Assembly (NCBI GenBank): GCA_030704615.1
Contig: CM060734.1
Coordinates: forward strand, 41,306,042-41,370,041
Length of the DNA: 64,000 nucleotides
Reading direction: 5' to 3'
Source: Takakia lepidozioides
Taxonomy: Eukaryota > Streptophyta > Takakiopsida > Takakiales > Takakiaceae
In this document: positions 1-11,100 of the stretch, in pieces
How positions within the stretch are numbered: position 1 is the first letter of the stretch
Layout: each line of letters begins with the position of its first letter
Position numbers and translations under genes: made by a program
The notes under the pieces: generated by a model
Database searches by the model: none
Told to the model about the DNA's origin: nothing
The model's input: the letters and a program-made list of their open reading frames with translations, nothing else

Positions 1-230
1 CCCCACAGGCCTCAGGCACAGGTCACACACAGCCCGTCACAGCCCCAAAGGCCACTGGGCACAGCCTGTCACAGCCTGACACATCACAGCCCCACAGGGC
101 GCACACAGCAGCCCATCACAGCCTTCAGGCACGGCCTGTCACACAGCCCGTCACAACACCACAGCCCGTCACACTTGCCACAGCCTGTCACAGCCCACAC
201 ATGGCCGCTCTGGCAGTTTAGCCATTTCTC
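1..230. repeat. Degenerate short tandem repeat, CACAGCC-rich
   Basis: The first 230 bases are built from variants of CACAGCCCGTCACAGCC in units of roughly 10 to 20 bp, with drifting spacing. No open frame or gene signal is visible. The array probably continues left of the window. It looks like an old minisatellite or the edge of a larger repeat. Confidence 0.75.
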
Positions 231-2490
231 CAAGGGGTTTAGCCACGCCAAGCTAGGGTTTGTGTCTCTTGGACTCTAGGCTTCTTTCCACCGAGCTATG
301 GTGGCTGTGAGGAAATCAGCAAGGTATCCTTGCTCTTTCGGCTCCCACACACCACCATAGTAGCCCTAAGCCATGAGGTGGTTGCCACAAACCAAGCCTT
401 CTTTCTCACTTAGGCGCCACTAAACTCAATGGCAAACAACCAAGCCCTGCTGGTTCCCAGCCCTTGTGAGCACTCATTCAAGCACTCCCCTCATTGGCCA
501 TAGCATCTGTCTTAGAGCCTATTCCAGCCCTCTACACCTGTTGCTTCAAGAGTTGCGCTCCCTTCAAGCTTGAAGTTGAAACCCCAACTCACATAGGCCC
601 TACAAGTGCTGTTCTTTCACTCCAAGTGGAAACCAGCCCTAGACCTTCCGTTCTAGCTCTCTAAGGCTTGAAAACAAGAGCCTCAATGGGCTGAAGGCAT
701 GCTCCACACATGCCCCACTCTCACCATAAGAGAATCAGCTCCTTTGCTTCATTTCTTGCACCCACAAACCTGATAATACAAGCTTCAGCAGGCTGAAAGC
801 ATGCTCTACATGCCCTACAGGGAAACCAGCCCCTTCCTTCCTTTTCTTGCACTCCCACCTAAAAGTGCAAGCCTTCACCAGGCTGATAGCATGCTCCACA
901 CATACATTGCCCTCACATAAGGGAAGTCAGCCCTTCCCTCTTCCTTGCTTGCCCTCCAAGCTTGAAGATGGAAGCTTCAATGAGCTGAATACATGCTCCA
1001 CACATGCAACCTCTTCACACAGAGATATCAGCCCCCTATCTTGGCTCCTTGGCTCCTTGATGCTCTCTATGACAAGACTAAGCACTCCATAGCCTTTGCC
1101 AAGCTCCTGAAACCCTAAGGCTTACATTTCCAGCCACAAGACACTTCTCTTGTGGTGCAAGAACTCTTCTTCCAAGCTCTGAAACCCTAGGTGCACATTC
1201 CATGGCCTTGCCGCACCTCTTAGCTCCTGTTCCAGCCCTGCTCTTGCCATGACAAGAGCCCTCTCAATGCTGAAGCTCGAGATTGAAACCCAATCTCACC
1301 ATACTCCACAAAGTGCACTGATTTGCCCCAAGCAAAATCAGCCCTTTCGCTTGGTCTTGCAATCCTTCACACAATGAAAGCTCGCATTCCCAAGTCCAGT
1401 TCTCAGCTTTGCCACCAAAGCCACTATAACCTGCTCTTGACTGGTCCTCTTCCCAATCGTGCTTGCTCATGCATGTACACAATCTGGAACCATCAAGGTG
1501 CTCTGGAATTACCTGCAGCATGGTGCTTTCATCTGAAGCTGAAGATCGAATGCCAAGGTCTACCACCTCGTAACCCACATCGCCTCCGCTTCTAACAACA
1601 AGAGCTCCACGGTGCTCCTTGCATAACAACTTGGTTTCTCTCATTCTCAAGCAAAAACCACAAGTGCTACAACTAACTCGTATCTGGCACTCACAGATAC
1701 GAGCTGATCTTTCTCGAGTGATAAAGAAGAAGAATACAAGCACAAGCTCATGCGAGCTCACAAAGCTGAAGCATAAACTCATGCATATATAACCTCATCA
1801 CTCAAATACAAGTCAAGCCAAGTGCACCCCACGCCATGGGGAATCCACACTACGGCGCCATAGCTAGGCGCGGTGAGGCTCAACTCGAGAAAGATGAGCC
1901 TCCCGCGCTTGCCGTGAAGATAACCACTCCAGGGCCTAAATCTGCCTTGACCCCCTGGATTGACACTTGGCCAATCCCAAATGTCAATATGTAAAAGATA
2001 GCTATTTCCTAGCTAGTTTCACACTAGTGGTAAAATAACTTGACAAGGACCGTAACAGCATTGATACCTAGACAGAAAATTCTAAAATCGATATCCAACG
2101 ACTTGAGGAAGCATAAAATCAAAGAACTCGTGAAACAAAAAATGGCAACAGACATGCAATGAAACGTCAACATTCACTCGCACACCCATAAACCCATATT
2201 GCGTCTCACTCTTCCAATGGAGATCCTTCCTGTTGAAGGGTCCTGGTTTTGCTGTTTGCAAACATTGTCGAAGAGGCCGTATAAGCGGGCTTTCCGTGAT
2301 CAGTATATCATCGGGTTTTGCTTCCACGTCCATGCCCTATACAGTACAAAGGACACGCTTCTGAACATGCAAGAAACGCGCCGCAGTACAAGACACAATC
2401 GACAACGTGCCATGAGAACAGTGCGCACGCTCGGGGCTGCTGGCAAGTGGCAGGCGGCAGGGATGCAAGTTTGAATTGCAGCCCTAAAAA
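231..2490. other. Gene-free region, largely repeat-derived
   Basis: Frames here are short and look random. The stretch at 231-1780 is rich in the words AGCCC, CTTGAAG and CATGCTCCACACATGC and seems to be decayed tandem or transposon sequence. 1776-2060 contains a TATATAA word and low-complexity sequence but no coding frame. I could not recognise any gene. Confidence 0.5.
676..1065. repeat. About four diverged tandem copies of a 90-110 bp unit
   Basis: Units begin near 676, 780, 869 and 968. Each starts with a variant of AAGCTTCAnnnGGCTGAA, continues with a variant of GCATGCTCCACACATGCC, then TCAGCCCCTTCC, and ends with a variant of TTTCTTGCACTCCCA. The copies are clearly related but carry many substitutions and indels, so the array is old. 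No coding frame runs through the units. Confidence 0.7.
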
Positions 2491-2539
2491 TGGAGGGTTC
2501 GGATGGGTTATGGGAATGGACGGTGGCGATCATGTGCCG

Positions 2540-2700
2540 TCAGCGGACTGGATGGCAGGGACTGGCCAGCGGAGTGGCGGGCAGGACTGCTGGGCAGCAC
2601 TGGCGGGCAGACTGGCGGACTGGCAGACTGCTGGGCAGCGGACTGGCAGACTGGAGGGCAGCGGACTCGTGGGCGGGGGACTGGCCGCGCGGCGGACGGG
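2540..2700. repeat. GC-rich degenerate repeat, GGACTGGCAGACTG units
   Basis: Variants of GGACTGGCAGACTG alternate with CTGGGCAGC or GAGGGCAGC, giving a locally GC-rich patch that extends as unstructured GC-rich sequence to about 2800. Several overlapping frames are open on both strands here, which is what a stop-poor GC-rich repeat produces by chance. I do not call a gene. Confidence 0.65.
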
Positions 2701-2849
2701 GGCGCGGGTGCGGTTGCTGCAGCCGCGCCCGCGGCTGGGCGACCGTGCGCAGCGGCGGGCGGGGCGCTGGGAGCCGGGCATCCGTGCGCGGGGCCCACCG
2801 GCCACATTGCACTTGCCCATTGAAGACCCTATTATCTTAAAATGAGAGG

Positions 2850-3612
2850 CGACTCAAATACCCAATCCTTCAATGAACAAGAGTTGTTTTTGGGCTGCTT
2901 CCTCTCTTTCTTGTTACATGCTTTCCTTTGTTCCATAAGGTCTTTCAGCTCTCGGCGGAAGTTACATCAATTCAAATGTTTCGCTTAGAACTTTCTTACT
3001 GTGTGCAGTTGTTTCCCCATCAAATCATTTGAGGAATCACATTTGTCATTTTTCTTCCATGCATTCTCATCAGCTGCAGCACCATTGGGTGCAACTTTAC
3101 ATTCATGATTAAAAGCTGCTGCGCCTTGCTTGTCACCTCTCTATCGTTTCGGCACTTTCAGCTACTTCGGCCGTTGTTCTTCGTTCTTTCATAACTGGAG
3201 TAGTCTGTCACAGGAAGGTGATTATGCAGACTCCGTGACTTTGAAATTGGGACGTGTACTCTGTCCCAAACATGACCGAATTTATGAAGCAAGTGGAACT
3301 TTTAATGAGTTTCAACTGTATTCTCAAAATTAACATATGTTACACTTGAAGATGCGTAGAATTAGGAAACTTTGTGCGCCCAAGAAAGATCAGGACGGAG
3401 ACCTCACTGTTGCGAAGCAAAATATGACTTCAGCACGAAGTCCACTTATCTGGCCCATCACTGATTCGAGTTCTTGACTAAGTATTGCCTTTGAAAGCAG
3501 TCACAAACATGGGCAATACAAACAGTCACTGTGTACAGAACTTCCATCCTCGGGAGAGAGTCTGCATAATATGATCAACTTCCTTGCTACCCAACAGAAG
3601 TAGAAATTGAGC
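2850..3612. other. Intergenic, nothing recognised
   Basis: Low-complexity T-rich sequence with short frames only. It lies 3' of the minus-strand dynamin-like pseudogene, so it may include its former 3' flank. Confidence 0.4.
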
Positions 3613-5490
3613 TCATGCCATGAAGCCTGACACAGCTTCTGCTGATTTTTCGAGCGTATCGATACTCCTCTCCAGGCGGGCTCGCTTCTGTGCGAGATGC
3701 GAGTCTTCTTGCATCAGCTCCTGCATTTTGACACTCTCGCCGGACCATATCCTGGCCATCATCTCGTCATGGATATCTTGGACAATAGCTTTCTCCAAAG
3801 CATACCGTATCTCCAGAGGAATTTCATCAGCAAGGCGCTTTTGAACTACTTTCCAATAAGCAGCCAAGCTTGCTTTCATCCTCCACGCACCACAATACTC
3901 ACGGTTCTCACAGTCTTCCTCCAACTTCAGAATTTCTCCGTTGTCGATTTCGACTTCTCCATTGTAGTATCCACTTGTGTTGGCAGTTTCCAAAGCTGAA
4001 TACATCCTGTTCAAAGTGTCCATGTAGTAATGGTTTGTGGTGAACACAATTGATTTCTCTTTCTTCAGCATCCTCTCAACAAAATCAAGTGACCTCTTCT
4101 TGGTTTGCTCCAAAATGAGAAGAGTAGACCGCTTGAAGTAGGATCCCATCTGGGGATATCCTTCACTGCATGTCTTGTCCACAGTTTGCACCACATCAGC
4201 TGCATATGCATGTGTATCGTACACCAACTGCTTACAGCATGCAGTGATGTTATCGACCTGCCTCCCAACAAGTAGGTGCAGGACAGGGTGGGATAAGAAA
4301 TCCGGAAGACCCACACCTTTGTACTCCGACAGAAGGTGGCTTATTTCTTTTGTGCGCTCTGTAGCCATCAAACCTGACCCTGACTTTTGAAGATCATCGG
4401 CAAACGTCTGAAACTTTTCATGCATCCGAGCAGTGTAATGCATCTCATTCGCATCAGGAAAGCTTTCGAAATGTCCTTCACGTACCAGTTCGGCCAATAT
4501 TTTGGTCCGCGAATTCTGCATTTGGGCAAACACCAGTCCTGCCTCCGCGACATCTTTCATCCCTCGAGGTAAACTCTCGTACTCTTGACGACGACGGTAG
4601 AGTGCATCGTTGATCTGTTTGATTATTTTGGGTAGGAGTCAGCCGCTTTGCCAGCATTGGAATACCGACCATATCCTTGCTCAGTCTGGAGAGAACTGGG
4701 TGATTATCAGATTTTGCTCTCTCACACGAGCCTCCTCATGGGACTCATTGTCATCAGTCCGATTTCGAACACATCCCAAACCAATGTGCACCGCATCTGT
4801 GGTGACTTTCTCATACAGACCTTCTGGTGCTCGGTCCACTTTTGTCACAACCGCGAGGGTGCGTCTCCCTTCTTTGTCCGCCTGCTGTGACATTCGAATC
4901 GACTCGCAAGTGGGGAAGTCGACGGTTGCTGAGAGGACATTCAAAATTATGGTCTCAGTGGGGGAGATGAACTTCTGTATCATGGCTGAAATTTGCTCGT
5001 AGATGTCGTCAGGCTGCCCATGGACCGGAACTCTTGTGATTCCAGGCAGATCGATCAGGGTTAAGTCTGGAGCGTTGGGTTTTTGTACGTACAACGATAT
5101 GGGTGCATCACGGACATCCTTTCTCGTCCCTGCAAGCGTATCGGTCGCGGCATTGATGGCCTCTTCAATCAATTCCTCACAGGGAATCTCCTTTTTCACA
5201 TCTCCGTACTGAATATTGATATATGCTTCGCTATCGGATTTGCAGTTCTGAAGCCTGAGAATGAGAGGCACACGCGTTGCGATTCCTTGACCTCTGGGCA
5301 AGCTAATACCGGCCAGTGACTCCAGAACACTTGATTTCCCACTGGATTGATCGCCCACAACAACGATCGTGGGCAGTTGGATACCTTCCTCCATCACCCC
5401 GAAGTTGCGAAGCTGGTCGATCAAGTCGAGCATTGGTCGGACCTGTTGATTGAAACTTGTTTCAAGTGCAGAATGTGCAGGATTCCCCAC
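3613..5490 (-). pseudogene. DRP4-like dynamin-related GTPase, frame-broken
   Basis: The minus strand encodes an almost full-length dynamin-related protein of the plant DRP4 (Mx-like) type without introns. Going 5' to 3' it has the P-loop GDQSSGKSS, a DLPGITRVPVHGQ switch, TKVDRAPEGL for nucleotide specificity, a stalk and a C-terminal GED-like segment ending in DTLEKSAEAVSGFMA. Three defects are visible. No in-frame ATG precedes the first homologous codons: the frame opens after a TAA and its first candidate start is GTG at 5490. Near 4690-4720 the reading shifts frame just before HPVLSRLSKDMVGIP. Near 4625-4640 it shifts again between MLAKRLT and LPKIIKQIND, and about 11-12 family-typical codons are missing there. 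The last 315 codons (4560-3613) are open. The family remodels membranes. This copy is most simply a recent pseudogene, but assembly errors could mimic the shifts. Confidence 0.85.
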
Positions 5491-5749
5491 TACAATCTGC
5501 CCTTTAACTTATTATCTGAGGTAGAGTCGCACTCTATCATGAATAACGTCTTCATGGTTGAAGCAACTTAGTTCGATGTTCTGCTTGAGAACGAGGTAGT
5601 CCTCCCCGCGCTTGCCCCAGGTTAGATCTACGCTCTCTGCATCTAGATAGCGCTTAAGAACAGCTTGCCACCAAATAGCGCAGATTACACACTAACCGAC
5701 AAACTTAAAAGAGAAATGACTACTATAACATAAGTATACTAGATACCTC

Positions 5750-6160
5750 TTCTCCCAACAGTAGAAGGCACTGGAATGACTTGGTGCTCGGCCCTCCAGC
5801 TCTTCTTATATTTCCTGTGTGGAGGTCCGATTCACTTCCTGGATGTCGTTCAATATCCGGAATATCAAAGGACAAATGCTAGGTGGCCGTTACATGTCAT
5901 GTCCTACTTCGGGTCCTAACTAGTTCGAGTTAAAATTTAGTCTGATCAGCTCTGATGATCATCTAGCTTTATATGATAAACAGAATGCTGGGAGCTAGAT
6001 ACTAATTCTTTTCGAGCTCAAAGATTAAATCGGAACTAACAACGTCCAAAACTTGTTGATGCGAGAATCGACACGTATGTACAACAATCTCAACCGCCAA
6101 CAATCTCATAGTGGGTAAATTGCTTGGACAAAACTCTTCTTAACTCTTTCTTTTCATCTT
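5750..6160. repeat. Copy 1 of a duplicated reductase 3' flank
   Basis: This stretch is a diverged direct repeat of 6840-7180. Shared landmarks in the same order are GTCCGATTCACTTCCT, TCCGGAATATCA, CTAGGTGG followed by GTTACATGTC, and TGCGAGAATCGACA. On the minus strand it lies downstream of the decayed exon at 6340-6535, just as 6840-7180 lies downstream of the reductase's real last exon. Confidence 0.7.
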
Positions 6161-6339
6161 AAATATGAGGGCCACCTTGCAAGATATAACATTTGGGGAG
6201 CCCTGACGTGGAGCCAGTCTCACTGGTATTTGGTCGACATATGGCCATCAGGAGCATGGAAGTAATAACCAGGGCCTCTGTCCCTGTTCTTTTTTAAAAA
6301 CAAATCTCAGCCCTTTGACTGCCCTTTTGATTTACACTA

Positions 6340-6535
6340 CATATGTACTTTCGAGCTCTGAAGAACCTGCAAAGGTTCCCAAATGCATACCATTTTCTGC
6401 AGCTTTTTCAAAGCTTCTCAGGGCAAGTTTCTTGGAGTCTCTGGAAATATGCGAGGCTGACTAGCCGTGTTGCCAAAAGAAGCTGGTTTACCTTCGCCAC
6501 GGTGCGGAAAGCTGATGCAGATGATCGCCGGATGC
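6340..6535 (-). pseudogene. Decayed extra copy of the reductase last exon and 3' UTR
   Basis: On the minus strand this segment matches the terminal exon of the aldo-keto reductase and the sequence after it (8220-8040). Both share CAGCTTTC, the terminal residues TSF, F or Y, WQHG, a stop codon at the same place (TAG here, TAA in the gene) and the following untranslated sequence. Differences in the terminal codons are mostly synonymous (ACC/ACT, CAA/CAG, CAC/CAT). Upstream, three single-base deletions create an in-frame TAA. No other exons of the gene were found nearby, so this is a leftover of a partial tandem duplication. Confidence 0.7.
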
Positions 6536-6550
6536 GATGAGAGCGGGTAA

Positions 6551-6600
6551 TGTATGAGAATGTATGAGAATGTATCGGTAAATAGTATGAGAATGTGTCG
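6551..6600. repeat. Short tandem repeat, AATGTATGAG
   Basis: About three copies of the 10-bp word AATGTATGAG plus imperfect ones. It is next to the decayed exon copy and is probably replication slippage. Confidence 0.6.
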
Positions 6601-6839
6601 GGAAGTTTGAAGTGTAGCACGGCAATGTTCACATGAGGATAACAGGGATGCTCGGGTCTGCCATGGGTGTTTTGATTTATTAGAATTTATCGTGTGTTAA
6701 GTTGGTGAACGAGCGGTGATCCATGAAGAACTAGTGCACGGCAGGGAGTGGTACGAGTAGAGCTCGCAGTAGAGGGAGAGACGGTGTGTTGGGGGCAGTT
6801 TAAAGCTTGGGTGTGTTCATGCATGTACCTCTCCTCGCA

Positions 6840-7180
6840 AGGAGTTGAATGACTAAAAGGAGTGCTTCTGATACTTGTGTGGAAGTCCGATTCACTTCCT
6901 CGAAGTTGAATCGTCCGGAATATCATCTAGGTGGTTGTTACATGTCGTCTCCTGGAAGTTAATTCCTCATATAGTTTTCTATTCGTGATAAATATCCTTG
7001 GACGCTAGATAGTTGGTAATTTTTTCGAGAAGGACTTCAACACTAGACCTTGCTGAACGTGCGAGAATCGACAGTTATGGATTTCGCCATCCAAAAGAAG
7101 CAGATTCCCTTAGTACGTGAATGGTGAGGAGATGAGCTCCAGTGTTTTGTTTTTCATATTTCCAAAATCGCTGGCGGGGC
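6840..7180. repeat. Copy 2 of the duplicated reductase 3' flank
   Basis: Diverged partner of 5750-6160. It sits about 0.9 kb downstream (minus strand) of the functional terminal exon at 8260-8150. No coding potential was seen between 7200 and 8140. Confidence 0.7.
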
Positions 7181-8149
7181 CACCTGTGAATTCTACGCAG
7201 TGCCCATGTGGCGAGAATATCGAGGTGGCAGAGTTAGAAAAGTGGCTATATTCCAGGTGTCACGGTTTAACTGGTCCACGTCGGCATGATTAGGCCTTTT
7301 ATTTGCTGCTGCTTTTTGGCGAAAAAGTCAGATTTTACCCCCCATAATTCCTTTGTACAGGTAGCTGACGTAGTTTCCAGGTCGAATTTTGGCGAAGGAT
7401 CTCCAAGTATCAATCCTCTGATCCTACTAAGCCCCAAACTGAGCTCAAACTGAGCGGCTGTGCATTTCCTCGCAGTTCTGATACGTTTGGTAGCTGTCTC
7501 TTGAAAGTCCGCCTCATATTGTAAACTTCGAATTGCAAGTTACTACAAAGTTAATTTGAAGGTTTCACTCCCTGTATGGAACTACCATTTCTAAGGAGGA
7601 TTAAATTGACTGGAGATCGCAAACTCGGGAGATTTTTCAAGAGCAGGATGAGAAGCTATGTTCCAGCTACAAAATGAAGAGTTGGAGTGCCAATGTTGGT
7701 TTGCCTCTTTCTTCCATACAGTGTGACTGGCAGTGCAACCAAAGGAAAGATTGGGCAGCAAGGGCAGAAAAAGAGAAAATTAAAGTAAGGATGAAAGAAA
7801 CGTTAATATTATGCTGCAGCCAGAGTGCTTCAGCAGTAATGCGTATGAACATCCTGCTCATTGGTATTCCATCACTCCCAGCCCTTTGATCAACACAAAA
7901 CTCTAGAACCCTTGGCTGTCACTGAGCCTACCACTGACATATGTACCTGTCTGTGTGACACGTCAGAGCTTTGAAGGACCACCTCAAATGTCTGAAAAAA
8001 TCAGTGGAAACTAAGTGGGAAAACTCCAGAGGAGAGACCATCTACATTCTGAAGCGCCTACAAACTCAAATACATCTAGAACTTTCTGCAGCTTTTGCAG
8101 GAAAAAACTTCTGCCAAGTTTCTTGCAGTTTCCAAATATGGGAGGCTGA

Positions 8150-11100
8150 TTAGCCATGCTGCCAATAGAAGCTAGTTTTACCCGTTCGCCCCAGTGCAGA
8201 AAGCTGACGTACATCTTCTGGAGTTAACTTCCAGCCTAATGCCCCTGCATTCTCTTCTGCCTGCATACATGGATTTTCTTCAGTGCAAACCAAAGCCTCT
8301 ATGAAATGAGACAAAGAGATACCAAATAGACAATACTGTGCTTATGGAGTCCTCACCAAGTATGGACAGTACGAAACCGATAGGCAACAGATTATCTTCA
8401 AAAGACAGGACTTAGGCAATCATAACCAGATTCATAAGGCCGTACAATAAACTCAGACAGCTCAGATAGGAAAATATATACTCAATGGGCGCAGTTTCCT
8501 ATTTGATTGTGACAGAGTGTTAGGAGCAAGTGAGTTATGCCTGGCCTTATCTCCTATCACATAAGGTGGATCAAAAAGGAAAAAGAAAGGAAAGTTAGTA
8601 AGCCTTAAGATGGGGGCTGACGATGTCATACAGTTCAGGCTTGCATAGGATGACCATTGCAGACTCTTCCAAGATGTTTTCCCAACCAAGAGATAAAACT
8701 CAGCTCATGCACAGCTTACAGCAGCAATCCCAGTTAAAGTGATAGAGTGACTCATTTAAGGGCTTCTTTACCAGAGTACTAGATAGGCTATTGCCTTGGC
8801 AGCACTGAATAATCCTCTACATGCAAGATATGTCAAACATATGTTTTGATATGTTCAGATATGTTTTGCAGCTCAAACAAAAGACAGAGATAAGAAAGAA
8901 CTTAAGGATTTTCTTATGTCCAAAATGGCCAAGGGATGCAAACAGAACAACAATAATCACAGAAAAACACATCCAAGGAACCAAAGAGGGAGGGAGGGAC
9001 CTGCTTAGCATTCTTGGCACCGGGTATCGGAATCGCTCCTTTGCAACTGTGCCAAACAGCACCACATGCAAATGGCAACATCAAGTCAAAGAGAGGTAAT
9101 ATGTCACTTACAAATTTCAGTTCTGATGACAGACATCAATCCCCAATCAGAAGGCACTCAAAGATGGTGAGGAAACAAGAGATTCCTCATCTCTGGCAAA
9201 AAGGCTTCAGCTCAATCCAAAGTGCGTAGAAGCCTATCTGACTGAGGCACTCTGCCTGAATCCAACTTTGGAATTTGATGTGTTCCTTGGAAGTCAATGG
9301 TTCTATATAGTTCCAGTATACTGCCTTGTTTCAGCTGTCCTATTGCTCATCAGTAGGCAGGAAAAAACGTGACTTACATGCACCAATTGAGGGCAACTTG
9401 TGGTACAGACTTTCCAGTCTCTGTTGCAAGCGCCCGCATCTTTTCCAGAAGTGGCACAATGTCTCCCATTGGCACATTGCCAAACGATCGGTTACTAGGT
9501 GGAGGATTCGCCACAGAATATTTACCTGCCCAGCAAAGTAAATAGCTTCATTGGTTTCAACATAACTTTGTCAGACAGAATCAATTGGCGGCCTGTAAAA
9601 GTAGAAGTTGGATTTCCTTTTGACCCTGACATACCCTCCAAATCAACAAACAAGAAAATGGAAAGCTGTGATTTCCATAAATGGGGAAGCGATAGTAGAT
9701 CATTGAAAGAGAAGCCTGAAGAGACGAAGGAATGAAATGAAATGAAATGGTACTTGATAACGTCCACGGAAAGTTCAAAGAGCTTATGGGACAAAATGGA
9801 AAAAAAGAAAGAAAGGGTGGAAGAACAAGAGAAACCAGGACGTAGTCAAATTACGCCAGAGTACTGCCATATTTAGAATGCATTCAGGTTACCTACCCAG
9901 TCACCACAGTTTTTCGAGATTTCAAGCAATCACACATGCCCAAATTTGGTTGAGTTGCAGCCTGGTGGAACTCCTGTAGAGAGGGCTCAACACTAAGAGC
10001 AGAACCCACATCTACAGACTAGAACTAGAACATTCCAATGAGTACATTCACATTTGCTGAGAGGGTCAGGCTGTGATACCAGTGAGGCGGCCCATGGCAA
10101 GTGGTGAATACGCCAAAATTGAGACGCCAAGCTCTTTACATGTGGCCATCAACCCTTCTGTTTCTGGTAACAATCTCAGCAATGAGAACTCCACCTGCAT
10201 GTGCTCTCCTTCATAATTACACCCCTCATAAATCATATTCCTCGAATCTTCGTCAAGTGCATGCTTAAGGTCTGAGAAATTCTTAGAGGGCAATTTCCTA
10301 GTGAGCTTTGATTCCAAATGGGATACAAGGTGAGGGAGACTCTCCTTTGGCAGGTGGCTAATCCACAATTTTGTCTTCTTTCGACAGTCAAGCTGACTAG
10401 GACATTTTACTGTAGGGCGGTGTTTTTGTGCGCACATGCTGTACACTGGTTAATAGATGTCATTGCCACGATCCTTTTAGAAGGGCCACTCCTCTGACTG
10501 TGAACCGTTGTTAGTGAATTAGTTGTCTTTGACTTTATCCCATGATCATTTCTTTTTGACAGGAACTATTGTTGAACCACAAAGAACATAGAATGACTGT
10601 TGTCCAAGCTGTGTAGCATACTGTGGTTATTTTGAGAAGCGCCTGTGCGATTTAGGCTTGTGGGCACCTTTGGTGAGTTTGACTTGGTGTTCTTAGGTCG
10701 TGTAAGGATTACTATTTATTATATCCAAGGTCTTTCAGCCTTTCCTCACCTGAAACAGTATTCAAAAGAAGGAAATGAAATGAACTGAAATGAAATGGTA
10801 CTTCATAACATCCGCGAGAAGCTCAAAGATTGTACTCATAAGACGTTGTTTGCCGTAGCCTTGTGGCCATTGAAGCTCAAAGAGATGGGACAAGAGGAAG
10901 AAAGAAACAAGAGAGAGCTACAAACAGCCCAAAAGCAACTAAAGCTCAAGGGAAAGAGAAAAAGAAAGAAAGAATGAAACAGGGAAGAAAAAGAAGAAAG
11001 GCATGGGTGGGAGAACAAGGCAGAAAGCAACATTATAGGTGCAAAAAACGGTACCTGATTGGAAGAAAGGGCAATGTTACGGGTTGCGAGAGTCGCATGT

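Noticed and set aside
1264-1782. 172-residue minus-strand open frame
   Set aside because: No family resemblance, low-complexity composition, and it overlaps a plus-strand frame in repeat-like DNA.
2040-2075. Possible LTR-retrotransposon primer-binding site (minus-strand AGGTATCAATGC)
   Set aside because: Only about 9 of 12 bases fit the usual TGGTATCAGAGC, no LTR pair is visible and no gag or pol coding is nearby.
2318-2845. Several long overlapping open frames on both strands in a GC-rich patch
   Set aside because: They arise from a stop-poor degenerate repeat. None has a recognisable domain and the frames contradict each other.
8011-8214. Alternative reading frame continuing past the reductase stop codon
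   Set aside because: It seemed to extend the protein, but comparison with the decayed duplicate shows synonymous changes and a shared stop only in the shorter frame.
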